Source: Nitrospirota bacterium (GTDB lineage Bacteria > Nitrospirota > Thermodesulfovibrionia > Thermodesulfovibrionales > JdFR-85). From it: 15,273 nt of DNA. A program made the translations under genes and the position numbers. Within the stretch, counting starts at the first letter, position 1; every line of letters begins with the position of its first letter. Location: assembly GCA_003232715.1 (NCBI GenBank), contig QIJG01000037.1:1-15273 (forward strand), written 5' to 3'. Below the pieces are notes generated by a model, which worked only from the letters and a program-made list of their open reading frames with translations, had not been told where the DNA came from and made no database searches. Shown piece after piece: positions 1-6,468 of the stretch.

Positions 1-129
1 ATAATGCTTGAGGTGATGTATGAGATTCCGTCACGGAAAGAGATAAGAGAATGCATGATTAATGAAGAGGTTGTTACACGTCAGGAAAGGCCGATCCTGA
101 TTTATGAAAAGACAGCGGAATCGGCTTGA
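1..129 (+). CDS. clpX: ClpX, C-terminal end (partial)
   Basis: The window opens inside a reading frame that ends at the TGA at 127-129 and gives 42 residues. They include LEVMYEIPSRKEI, then INEEVV and RPILIYEK. This matches the C-terminal small domain of ClpX, which in well-studied members runs MYDLPS...VIDE.V......PLLIYGK. ClpX is the hexameric AAA+ unfoldase that feeds substrates to the ClpP protease in the cytoplasm. The Walker motifs and zinc-binding domain lie outside the window, so the call rests on the tail alone. HslU was considered, but it does not end in this motif string. The gene ends 12 bp before an inverted-repeat element and is convergent with the DUF721 gene. Confidence 0.85.
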   Translation: MMLEVMYEIPSRKEIRECMINEEVVTRQERPILIYEKTAESA

Positions 130-141
130 TGGTTCTAAATA

Positions 142-250
142 GAGTCTGTGTATAAACTACAGTAATTTGTCATTCCCGCAAGTGAAGCGAGTCGGGAATC
201 CTTCTTAAATAACGATTCCGGACAAACGGTTCGACTTTATACACAGACTC
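142..250. mobile_element. MITE-like inverted-repeat element, copy 1 (109 bp)
   Basis: The element has perfect 15-bp terminal inverted repeats (GAGTCTGTGTATAAA at 142-156 and its complement at 236-250). It is flanked on both sides by TA (140-141 and 251-252), the target duplication typical of Tc1/mariner-IS630 type transposition. Inside is a hairpin with ATTCCCG/CGGGAAT arms. A second, inverted copy lies at 3892-4010. Relative to that copy this one carries 12 extra bases in the first hairpin loop and lacks 22 bases that form the second hairpin's far arm. It has no coding capacity. It sits between the 3' ends of clpX and the DUF721 gene and could also act as a bidirectional terminator (inference). 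Confidence 0.8.
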
Positions 251-687
251 TAAAGAATACCTTTTGGATGATGTTGCATAGATGATCTGATTGCATTTAA
301 TACGGACTCCCGTAAATGGGGGTCCTTGATTTTCAGGGTAACGTCATTAATCAGCTCTTCGGGTATATTGCGGGGGGCTGCAGCAGTTGCGGGTCTGCCC
401 TTCTTCTTTCTGAATACCCTCCCGAGCTTGAACCTGATTGACTCAACTCCATACCCTGAGAGCCGCTTTTTCATCTCCTCTTTATGGAGTCTTATTTCAT
501 TAAGCCAGACATGGGAGTCAACAATGATGAGCAATTGTCCCCTTTTCAGTACCGAGGGGTAAAGGTGTTCACTCATGGGGGGAGGGAATATTGTCCTGAA
601 GTCTTTTTTTAGAAATTCGAGCCTGAATTCTTCATAAAGGCCAAGGTCTTTTATTATATCTGAAAGCTCGGTAGTTATAGATTTCAT
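250..687 (-). CDS. DUF721 / DciA-like protein
   Basis: This 145-residue protein resembles the DUF721 family, which includes the replicative helicase loader DciA. The core spans about residues 12-92: an N-terminal helix, then PPMSEHLYPSVLKRGQLLI and VDSHVWLNEIRLHKEEM (Trp61). These correspond to the family's 'hs.p..l..g.L.v.v.s..Wa.eL' pattern. A basic patch, RKKKGRP (93-99), leads into a variable tail. The Trp-Val-Gly motif usually found before the Ser-Glu-His segment is replaced here by FRTIFPP. The gene starts 35 bp after the infB stop on the same strand, without an obvious Shine-Dalgarno, so it probably depends on the infB transcript. Its TAG stop (252-250) is made of the last base of the adjacent inverted-repeat element plus the flanking TA. 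Function in helicase loading is inferred from the family only. Confidence 0.65.
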   Translation of the reverse strand: MKSITTELSDIIKDLGLYEEFRLEFLKKDFRTIFPPPMSEHLYPSVLKRGQLLIIVDSHVWLNEIRLHKEEMKKRLSGYGVESIRFKLGRVFRKKKGRPATAAAPRNIPEELINDVTLKIKDPHLRESVLNAIRSSMQHHPKGIL

Positions 688-722
688 CTGAAACAGTCAA
701 GGCTGGTCCGGGGGTTTTAATA

Positions 723-2999
723 TCAGAGTTTTCCTGCGATCTTCTCGATTATAAAGTTCTCCAGTATGTCTCCAACCTTGATGTCATTGAATTTCTCAAT
801 CGTAATACCGCACTCATATCCGGCCTGGACCTCTTTTACATCTTCCTTGAATCTTTTTATGGCGGCTGTCTTTCCCTGATAGATGACTATATTATCCCTG
901 ATAACCCTTATACCGTCACTTGCCCTCTTCATGGTGCCCTCAAGTACATAGCAACCCGCCACTGTGCCGATATGTGAGATTGTGAAGATATCTCTCACCT
1001 CGGCCCTGCCGATGACCTTTTCCCTTAAAGTTGGTTCAAGGAGGCCCTCAAGGGCTTTCCTTACATCCTCGATGGCCTCATATATTACCGTATAAAGCCT
1101 GATATCAACATCCTCTTTTTCAGCAGACTGTGCTGCCTTTGATTCAGGTCTGACGTTGAACCCTATTATAATGGCATTGGATGCAGAGGCCAGCATTACG
1201 TCGGACTCATTAATCCCTCCGACGGCCGGGTGTATCACCCGCACCTTGACCTCGGGGTGGGTAATCTTCTCAAGAGATTCCCTGATGGCCTCAACGGAGC
1301 CCTGCACGTCAGCCTTGATAATTATGTTTAACTCCTTGATCTCCCCTTCCTTGATCTGCGAGTAGAGCTCATCGAGTTTAACCTTCTTTGCCCTGGCCAT
1401 CTCCGCCAGCCTTTCCTTGTGAAGCCTGGCCATTGCTATCTGCCTGGCCTTTTTTTCATCTTCCACTACAACAAAGTGATCACCAGCCTGAGGAACCTCT
1501 GAAAACCCGATCACTTCAACAGGCGTTGAAGGTATACTCTCTGTAACCCTCTTTGCCCTGTCGTTAATAAGCGCCCTGACCTTGCCGTAAGACTTTCCTG
1601 AAACAAAGGCATCTCCGATTTTCAGTGTTCCTGACTGCACAAGGACGGTTGCAACCGGGCCCCTGCCTTTGTCGAGCCTGGATTCTATGATTACTCCCCT
1701 TGCAGGTCTTTCATGGTTTGCCTTCAGCTCCATCATTTCAGCCTGAAGCAGTATCATCTCCAACAGCTCATCTATTCCGGTCCCATTTTTTGCAGATGCC
1801 TCCACAAAGATATTCTTCCCCCCCCATTCTTCAGGAACGATATCGTATTCAGCTAATTCACTCCTTACCTTCTGGGGATTTGCTTCGGGTTTGTCAATCT
1901 TGTTTACTGCCACAATAATGGGAACACCGGCAGCCTTTGCGTGGTTGACGGCCTCCACTGTCTGGGGCATAACACCGTCATCAGCTGCAACTACCAATAT
2001 AACTATATCCGTGGCCTGTGCGCCTCTTGCCCTCATTGTTGTAAATGCCTCATGTCCGGGGGTATCCAGGAATACGATATCCTTGTCTTTAAGCCTTACC
2101 TTATATGCCCCGATATGCTGGGTTATCCCGCCTGATTCGGTTTCGGTAACACGGGTTTCTCGAATTGCGTCAAGAAGCGATGTTTTTCCATGGTCAACAT
2201 GACCCATTACAGTTACAACCGGGGCCCTTGGCGACAGATCTTCAGGCCGTTCCTCAACCTCATCGATTTCCACCATTTCATTCTCCAGCGGGGCTGACTC
2301 TAATTTGATTCCGAAGCTGTCAGCAATGAGGATAGCTGTATCCATATCTACCGGCTGGTTTATAGTGACCATTGAACCGAATTCCATGAACTTCTTTATA
2401 ACCTCTGCGACCTTCTGGCCGATCAGTTCTGCAAATTCCTTAACAGTGGCACCTTCAGGCAGCTTTATCGCCTTTTTCCTGGGAGCTGCCGTCGAGATAT
2501 GCTGGGTTTGCGTGGCAGTATGCTGTGCCCTGCCATGATTAAGAACCCTTCCCCGTCCGGCCCTCTTTCCACTCTTTGAGTCAAGCCATTTCTTGGGTTC
2601 AATCTTTCTTATAGCCTGAAAAGCCCGCTGCATACTCTTTCTTTTTGTTGTATCTGCTTTCTGATCTGTTTCTTCTTTTTTGAGGCTGTCAGGGGGCACG
2701 GTCTCTTCTCCAGCGGTAGCAGATATATTTGGTTCTGTCTTCTCTCCGGCCTTTAGTCCATCCTCAGATTTCTGGCGGCTTTGAGTTTTCTCCTGAACCG
2801 ATATGGCCGTTTTTTCTGTTCCCTTCCCGGTACCTTTTAAGCCTTTTTTTAATAAAGCTTCCACTTTACCTGCAGTGTCTGTATCTATATTTGAAGAATG
2901 GGTTTTTCCATCAACTCCCATATTCTGTAATTCATCAAGAATATCTTTATTCTTTACTCCCAGCCTTTTGGCAAGTTCGTAAACTCTTATCTTCTCCAT
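723..2999 (-). CDS. infB: Translation initiation factor IF-2
   Basis: IF-2 is the GTPase that places initiator fMet-tRNA on the 30S subunit and promotes subunit joining. The protein is 758 residues when started at ATG 2999, giving MEKIRVYELAKRLGV, the usual IF2_N opening. A GGGAG ribosome binding site lies at 3006-3010. The frame stays open to 3050, but that 17-residue extension lacks family support. Domains in order: IF2_N (about 1-50), a charged low-complexity linker, a second IF2_N (about 178-230), the G domain with GHVDHGKT at 266-273, DTPGH from 312 and NKID at 366-369, then beta-barrel, domain 3 and C-terminal barrel. All GTPase motifs are intact. The gene is divergent from rpmB and points away from rbfA/nrnA/truB, although in most bacteria infB lies directly upstream of that set on the same strand. 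Confidence 0.97.
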   Translation of the reverse strand: MEKIRVYELAKRLGVKNKDILDELQNMGVDGKTHSSNIDTDTAGKVEALLKKGLKGTGKGTEKTAISVQEKTQSRQKSEDGLKAGEKTEPNISATAGEETVPPDSLKKEETDQKADTTKRKSMQRAFQAIRKIEPKKWLDSKSGKRAGRGRVLNHGRAQHTATQTQHISTAAPRKKAIKLPEGATVKEFAELIGQKVAEVIKKFMEFGSMVTINQPVDMDTAILIADSFGIKLESAPLENEMVEIDEVEERPEDLSPRAPVVTVMGHVDHGKTSLLDAIRETRVTETESGGITQHIGAYKVRLKDKDIVFLDTPGHEAFTTMRARGAQATDIVILVVAADDGVMPQTVEAVNHAKAAGVPIIVAVNKIDKPEANPQKVRSELAEYDIVPEEWGGKNIFVEASAKNGTGIDELLEMILLQAEMMELKANHERPARGVIIESRLDKGRGPVATVLVQSGTLKIGDAFVSGKSYGKVRALINDRAKRVTESIPSTPVEVIGFSEVPQAGDHFVVVEDEKKARQIAMARLHKERLAEMARAKKVKLDELYSQIKEGEIKELNIIIKADVQGSVEAIRESLEKITHPEVKVRVIHPAVGGINESDVMLASASNAIIIGFNVRPESKAAQSAEKEDVDIRLYTVIYEAIEDVRKALEGLLEPTLREKVIGRAEVRDIFTISHIGTVAGCYVLEGTMKRASDGIRVIRDNIVIYQGKTAAIKRFKEDVKEVQAGYECGITIEKFNDIKVGDILENFIIEKIAGKL

Positions 3000-3005
3000 C
3001 AATAT

Positions 3006-3010
3006 CTCCC
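3006..3010 (-). promoter_or_regulatory. Ribosome binding site deciding the infB start
   Basis: Read on the minus strand this is GGGAG, seven bases upstream of the ATG at 2999-2997. It selects that ATG over the in-frame ATG at 3050. Confidence 0.7.
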
Positions 3011-3034
3011 TTTTGTAACACTGATAAACAGGAC

Positions 3035-3063
3035 TTGTCACAGTTATCATAAAATGTTATCAT
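3035..3063 (+). promoter_or_regulatory. Candidate sigma70 promoter for rpmB
   Basis: TTGTCA at 3035-3040 is followed after 17 bp by TATCAT at 3058-3063. This predicts a start near 3070 and a leader of about 46 nt before the rpmB ATG. The direct repeat GTTATCATA (3043-3051 and 3056-3064) spans the spacer and -10 region. No equally clear promoter was seen for infB on the opposite strand in this 116-bp intergenic region. Confidence 0.5.
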
Positions 3064-3115
3064 ATTTACTCCTTTTAGTGCAAATAAGAACCCTGTTTAA
3101 GGAGGATATTACGAG

Positions 3116-3304
3116 ATGGCAACATGTTATGTTTGTGGTAAGATACGCGCAGTTGGAAATAATGTCAGTCATTCCAACAAAAAAACAAAGAGGGTTTTTA
3201 AACCTAACCTTCAGAGAATAAAGATAGTGACTGATAGTGGTCCTAAAAAGACTTATGTATGTACAAGGTGTATCAGGTCCGGCAAGATTACAAAGGCAAT
3301 ATGA
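3116..3304 (+). CDS. rpmB: 50S ribosomal protein L28
   Basis: This 62-residue protein begins MATCYVCGK and contains the L28 signature NVSHSNKKTKRVFKPNLQ. Four cysteines (C4, C7, C49, C52) form two CxxC pairs, so this is the zinc-binding (C+) form of L28. The length is normal for the family. A strong AAGGAGG site at 3099-3105 lies 10 bases before the ATG. L28 is a component of the large ribosomal subunit. The gene is divergent from infB, with its own likely promoter at 3035-3063, and is followed after about 190 bp by the broken DUF503 gene. Confidence 0.97.
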   Translation: MATCYVCGKIRAVGNNVSHSNKKTKRVFKPNLQRIKIVTDSGPKKTYVCTRCIRSGKITKAI

Positions 3305-3491
3305 CCCGGTTGAAATCTTTACTTCTGACTTTATTCTCTTTTATTACGGGTCATACTCAGAAGTTGGTGAAATCCTGTGGATTCAAAGTGGCGGGTGGAC
3401 AGGTGAAATGCCTGCATCCCAGTCAGTAACTAAATTTTTGGGGAAGAACCAAAAGAGTCAATCCATAAGCAGGACAGTCAATACCAAAAGA

Positions 3492-3754
3492 ATGATAATT
3501 GGTCTTTTAACCCTGGATATTTTTATCCCCGAGGCTGGTTCACTGAAGTCAAAACGCTTCGTAATACGCTCACTCAAAAGTTTAATGTCTCGGTAGCGGA
3601 GGATGCAAATAACCTGTGGCAAAGGACTACCCTCTCAATAGTGTGCGTTACGAATGATACCTCACACCTTTACAGTACTTTTGAGAAGATAAAAAACATG
3701 GTCCTTTCCGAGGCTTCTCTTGAGGTGCTGAAGATGGATATAGAGTTGCTGTAA
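3492..3754 (+). pseudogene. DUF503 / YlxP family protein, frameshifted
   Basis: The first part, from ATG 3492, reads MIIGLLTLDIFIPEAGSLKS followed by KRFVIRSLK, and this frame stops at TAG 3594-3596. The second part, one frame over, reads KFNVSVAED then NLWQRTTLSIVCV and ends at TAA 3752-3754. Together they cover a whole DUF503 (YlxP) protein, a small family usually encoded between infB and rbfA and thought to act in ribosome assembly or RNA binding. Family members have 13 residues between the Lys-Arg pair and the Phe of FNVS; here only 23 bases separate them, so 16 bases are missing. Repeating the 16-nt unit at 3564-3579 once restores both the frame and the 13-residue spacing exactly. The lesion is therefore either a recent slipped-strand deletion or an assembly collapse. 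No good Shine-Dalgarno precedes the ATG. Confidence 0.8.
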
Positions 3755-3804
3755 GCCTGAAGTAATTATTAAATGTCTCATAATTGAACCGACATCAATC
3801 TAAG

Positions 3805-3883
3805 AATCTCCCCTCGCCCCTCTTTGCCAAAGAGGGGAATGATCCCTCCCTTTGGCAAAGGGAGGTGAGGTTGGGAGGGATTT
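3805..3883. repeat. Double-hairpin palindromic repeat
   Basis: Two perfect hairpins lie side by side: CCCCTCTTTGCCAAAGAGGGG at 3817-3837 (arms of about 9-10 bp) and CCTCCCTTT/AAAGGGAGG at 3845-3865. The outer ends AATCTCCCCTC and GAGGGATTT are roughly inverted. This is the form of widespread non-coding MITE/REP-like repeats in environmental bacterial genomes. There is no coding capacity and no clear target duplication. It ends 8 bp before the next inverted-repeat element and could terminate transcripts arriving from rpmB/DUF503. Confidence 0.7.
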
Positions 3884-3891
3884 AATAAATA

Positions 3892-4010
3892 GAGTCTGTG
3901 TATAAAGTCGAACCGTTGCTGTTTTCTGTCATTCCGGCTTGTCCGGAATCGTTATTTAAGAAGGATTCCCTTGCGGGAATGACAAATTACTGTAGTTTAT
4001 ACACAGACAC
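3892..4010. mobile_element. MITE-like inverted-repeat element, copy 2 (119 bp, inverted relative to copy 1)
   Basis: The terminal inverted repeats are 15 bp with one mismatch (GAGTCTGTGTATAAA at 3892-3906; TTTATACACAGACAC at 3996-4010). TA flanks both sides (3890-3891 and 4011-4012). The reverse complement matches the element at 142-250 almost base for base apart from two indels. This copy has both internal hairpins complete: ATTCCGG/CCGGAAT and ATTCCC/GGGAAT. It lies between the broken DUF503 gene and rbfA, genes that are normally adjacent, so it probably inserted into this operon. Confidence 0.8.
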
Positions 4011-4071
4011 TAAATAATTATGTCCACACCATTTTGAGACGATAAATAACTTTATAAAGGAATATAAAATT

Positions 4072-4434
4072 ATGCTGCCATATAAACGTTCAAAGCGTAT
4101 CGGAGACCTCATGAGGGAGGAGATTGCCGATATCGTTATGAGGAGGGTGAAGGACCCTCGTCTGGGTTTCCTGACCATCACTTCGGTGGAAGTTACGGAA
4201 GACCTGAAGATTGCCAGGGTTTATGTGAGTGTCCTCCAAAAAAGCGAAACAAAGAGCACACTGAAGATTTTGAATTCTGCAAAGGGATTTATAAGGTCGG
4301 AGCTGAGAAAACGTGTAAGGATGAAGGTGCTTCCAACGCTTGAGTTCTATGAGGATGAATCAATTGAATACGGGGCAAAGATAGATGAACTGCTTCTCAG
4401 GATAAAAAAAGAGGGTGAAAGTGAAGGTTCCTGA
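4072..4434 (+). CDS. rbfA: Ribosome-binding factor A
   Basis: RbfA is a KH-fold protein that binds the immature 30S subunit near the 5' end of 16S rRNA and helps its final maturation. The 120-residue product starts MLPYKRSKRIGDLMREEIAD and contains VKDPRLGFLTITSVEVTEDL, the hallmark RbfA core, then ARVYVSVL and a C-terminal helix ending in ELLLRIKKE. The length is normal. An AAAGGAA site at 4056-4062 lies 9 bases before the ATG. Its 3' end overlaps the start of nrnA by about 20 bp, so the two are probably translationally coupled. The 61 bp upstream separate it from the inverted-repeat element. Confidence 0.96.
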   Translation: MLPYKRSKRIGDLMREEIADIVMRRVKDPRLGFLTITSVEVTEDLKIARVYVSVLQKSETKSTLKILNSAKGFIRSELRKRVRMKVLPTLEFYEDESIEYGAKIDELLLRIKKEGESEGS

Positions 4435-5389
4435 AGAGATAGTTGAACTCATAAAGAGAGAGGAATATTTTACAATTGTCTCCCACCTCAATCCCGAAGG
4501 AGATGCCCTGGGCGCATCTATTGCCCTTGCCCTTGCCCTGAAATTACGGCACAAGGATGTGCAGGTCTTCAACAGCGACGGGGTGCCGTATATGTACAAT
4601 TTTCTTCCCTCTTCAGAGTTGGTTGAGAGCGGGATAGACAGGGAGAGACTGAAATACTCGACCCTCTTTGTCGTAGACTGTAATGACCTTGAGAGGGTGG
4701 GGCTGAAGGATCCGGAATGCAAAAGTGTTGTTGTTATCGACCATCATCGGACTATCACGGATCTTGGACATATAAGGTGGATAGAACCGGAGAGCCCTGC
4801 TGCAGGCTTGATGATTTATAATCTTATAAAAGAACTTGAAGTGAACATTAACAGGGAAATAGCGGTAAATCTTTACACGGCAATTACCGTGGATACGGGA
4901 ACGTTCAGATATGAAAACACCACGCCGGAGGTGCTGAGGGTGGCTGCTGAGTTGGTAGATGCCGGGGTTAACCCCGGAGAAGTTTCCCGGCGGCTTTATG
5001 AATCATGGTCTGTCAATAAATTCAGGCTCTTTGTCAGTATGCTGAAGACGGTGGAGATTGTGCATACAGGTAACATTAACAGTGCCATTGCGACCATTAA
5101 CCTGGATATGTTTAAGGAGACAGGGGCGGATGCCTCGGATACTGAGAACTTTATAAACTTTCCAAGAATGATAGATTCTGTGGATATATCCGCTATTTTC
5201 AGGGAGTTTGAAGCAGGTTGCTGGAAGGCCAGTCTCAGGAGTAAAGGCAACTGTGATGTTTCATTGATTGCCTTACATTTTGGTGGCGGAGGACATAAAA
5301 ACGCTGCCGGTTATAAAGTTCGTGGTGACATCGGGGATGTAAGGAGAGGGCTTGTAGAAGCGATTCAGGACTCACTATCATCCCGATGA
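4415..5389 (+). CDS. nrnA: Bifunctional oligoribonuclease / pAp phosphatase (DHH family)
   Basis: NrnA-type DHH/DHHA1 phosphoesterases degrade nano-RNAs and dephosphorylate 3'-phosphoadenosine 5'-phosphate in the cytoplasm, using a two-metal centre. Visible motifs in the 324-residue protein are HLNPEGDALGAS (24-35), VVDCND (D88), VVIDHHRT with the DHH at 109-111, TAITVDTGTFRYENT (about 153-167) and the C-terminal DHHA1 signature GGGGHKNAAG from 290. All expected metal ligands are present. The usual PDGD is PEGD, a mild change. The start is GTG at 4415; a second in-frame GTG at 4421 sits better behind GAGGGTG and is a reasonable alternative. It overlaps rbfA and its stop overlaps the truB ATG (ATGA at 5386-5389). 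Confidence 0.93.
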   Translation: MKVKVPEEIVELIKREEYFTIVSHLNPEGDALGASIALALALKLRHKDVQVFNSDGVPYMYNFLPSSELVESGIDRERLKYSTLFVVDCNDLERVGLKDPECKSVVVIDHHRTITDLGHIRWIEPESPAAGLMIYNLIKELEVNINREIAVNLYTAITVDTGTFRYENTTPEVLRVAAELVDAGVNPGEVSRRLYESWSVNKFRLFVSMLKTVEIVHTGNINSAIATINLDMFKETGADASDTENFINFPRMIDSVDISAIFREFEAGCWKASLRSKGNCDVSLIALHFGGGGHKNAAGYKVRGDIGDVRRGLVEAIQDSLSSR

Positions 5390-6273
5390 CTATTGAGAAG
5401 AGTTTTAAAGAGAGCATTGTTATAAATCTGAATAAACCACCTGATATCACATCCCACCAGGCAGGACGGAAGGTGCAACGAATCCTTGGGGCCTCCAAGG
5501 CTGGTCATGCAGGCACCCTTGACCCTCTTGCCGAGGGCGTGTTGCTTGTCTGTCTGAATGACGCTACAAGGATAACAGAGTACCTTTCATTACTTGAAAA
5601 AGAGTATATCGCCCACCTTCAGCTTGGCATAGTGACCGATACCCTTGACATTACAGGAAGTATAATTAAAGAAGAGAACCCTTCCGGTATTACCGAGGAC
5701 AGAATAATAAGGGTTCTCGGGCAATTTAAGGGGGAGTTGATGCAGGTGCCTCCGATGTTCTCAGCCATAAAGCTTAAGGGGGTGCCGCTTTACAAGCTTG
5801 CGAGGAAGGGAATAACCGTTCAGAGAGAAGAGAGAAGGGTCTTTATCGGCATGATGGAACTGCTCTCTTTCTCTCCGCCTGAATTTATTGTAAGGGTAAG
5901 ATGTTCGAAGGGTACTTATATCAGGAGCCTTGCCCGTGATATAGGTGAGGCCCTTGGGGTGGGAGCTGTGGTTAAAAGGCTGAAAAGAACAGCTATAGGT
6001 CATTTTAAAGTAGAGGATTCGGTCTCTTGTGAGGAGATCGGGAAAGGAAGATTCACTTTTCTCACAATGAATGAGGCCCTGGGACACCTGAATGAATTAA
6101 CACTGAATGACGATCAGTTCAGGCTTGCCGGTCATGGTACGGCGTTTTTTGCAAAGATTGAGATACCCGTGGGGGAACTCGTCAGATTAAAAAGTCCGGC
6201 AGGTGATTTTTTTGCCATTGGAAAGTTGAACGATGGAGGGCTTGTGAAGATAGAAAAGGTCTTTTCTCACTGA
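5386..6273 (+). CDS. truB: tRNA pseudouridine-55 synthase
   Basis: TruB isomerises uridine-55 in the T-loop of tRNAs to pseudouridine. The 295-residue product shows LNKPPDITSH (15-24), then GHAGTLDPLAEGVLL with catalytic Asp46, followed by TRITEYL, KEYIAHLQLG and D.TG. Further on are PMFSAIKLKGVPLYKLARKG and the CSKGTYIRSLARDIGE motif. Length and domain order are typical, with a short C-terminal PUA-like region ending FFAIGKLNDGGLVKIEKVF. The ATG overlaps the nrnA TGA as ATGA, indicating translational coupling. The usual downstream neighbours rpsO and pnp are absent; the pil operon follows after about 195 bp. Confidence 0.96.
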   Translation: MTIEKSFKESIVINLNKPPDITSHQAGRKVQRILGASKAGHAGTLDPLAEGVLLVCLNDATRITEYLSLLEKEYIAHLQLGIVTDTLDITGSIIKEENPSGITEDRIIRVLGQFKGELMQVPPMFSAIKLKGVPLYKLARKGITVQREERRVFIGMMELLSFSPPEFIVRVRCSKGTYIRSLARDIGEALGVGAVVKRLKRTAIGHFKVEDSVSCEEIGKGRFTFLTMNEALGHLNELTLNDDQFRLAGHGTAFFAKIEIPVGELVRLKSPAGDFFAIGKLNDGGLVKIEKVFSH

Positions 6274-6357
6274 CCGGTGAAAACATGAAAGTGTTGAATA
6301 AAGATAGAAGTAGTAAGTATGAATAGACGTTGAGAATTTTCTGTCCCATGCAATTTG

Positions 6358-6379
6358 AAAGCTGCAGTATGCTTTTTTT
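6358..6379 (+). terminator. Weak candidate terminator after truB
   Basis: AAAGC (6358-6362), an 8-base loop and GCTTT (6371-6375) run into a tract of seven T (6373-6379). The stem is only 5 bp and mostly A-T at its base, so it is a weak candidate, but it lies in the right place between truB and the pilM promoter. Confidence 0.3.
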
Positions 6380-6433
6380 CGTGATCAGGGATTAACGTTT
6401 TTTGCAACCTTCGAAAAAAAATGGAAAAAACAC

Positions 6434-6463
6434 TTGACAAGAAAAGAAAATTCTGTTTATATA
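6434..6463 (+). promoter_or_regulatory. Strong candidate sigma70 promoter for pilMNOPQ
   Basis: A perfect TTGACA (6434-6439) is followed after 18 bp by TATATA (6458-6463). Transcription would start near 6469-6471, at the pilM ATG itself. The upstream flank is A/T-rich. No sigma54-type -24/-12 site was seen in the 195 bp between truB and pilM. Confidence 0.55.
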
Positions 6464-6468
6464 GAGGT

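Noticed and set aside
3000..3050. Longer infB start giving 17 extra residues.
   Set aside because: IF2_N begins at MEKIRVYELAK, and the GGGAG ribosome binding site lies inside the extension.
3301..3429. A 42-codon frame starting with an ATGA overlap at the rpmB stop, with a hydrophobic N-terminal stretch.
   Set aside because: It has no recognisable family and no Shine-Dalgarno of its own, and another frame is also open across the region. It was not called as a gene.
3237..3491. In-frame open extension upstream of the DUF503 ATG, reaching back into rpmB.
   Set aside because: DUF503 proteins begin at the MIIG-type strand; the extension shows no conserved motif and is best read as intergenic.
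3805..3883. Possible CRISPR repeats or a structured RNA in the double-hairpin region.
   Set aside because: There are only two different hairpins with no regular spacers; a dispersed palindromic repeat explains it better.
3971..4001. TTGCGG and TTTATA 19 bp apart within the second inverted-repeat element, as a promoter for rbfA.
   Set aside because: The spacing is long and the -35 match is poor, so it is too weak to annotate, though a promoter somewhere before rbfA is likely.
6421..6468. Upstream pilM start.
   Set aside because: The stretch holds a TTGACA/TATATA promoter and encodes a Lys-rich segment not typical of PilM; no Shine-Dalgarno precedes it.
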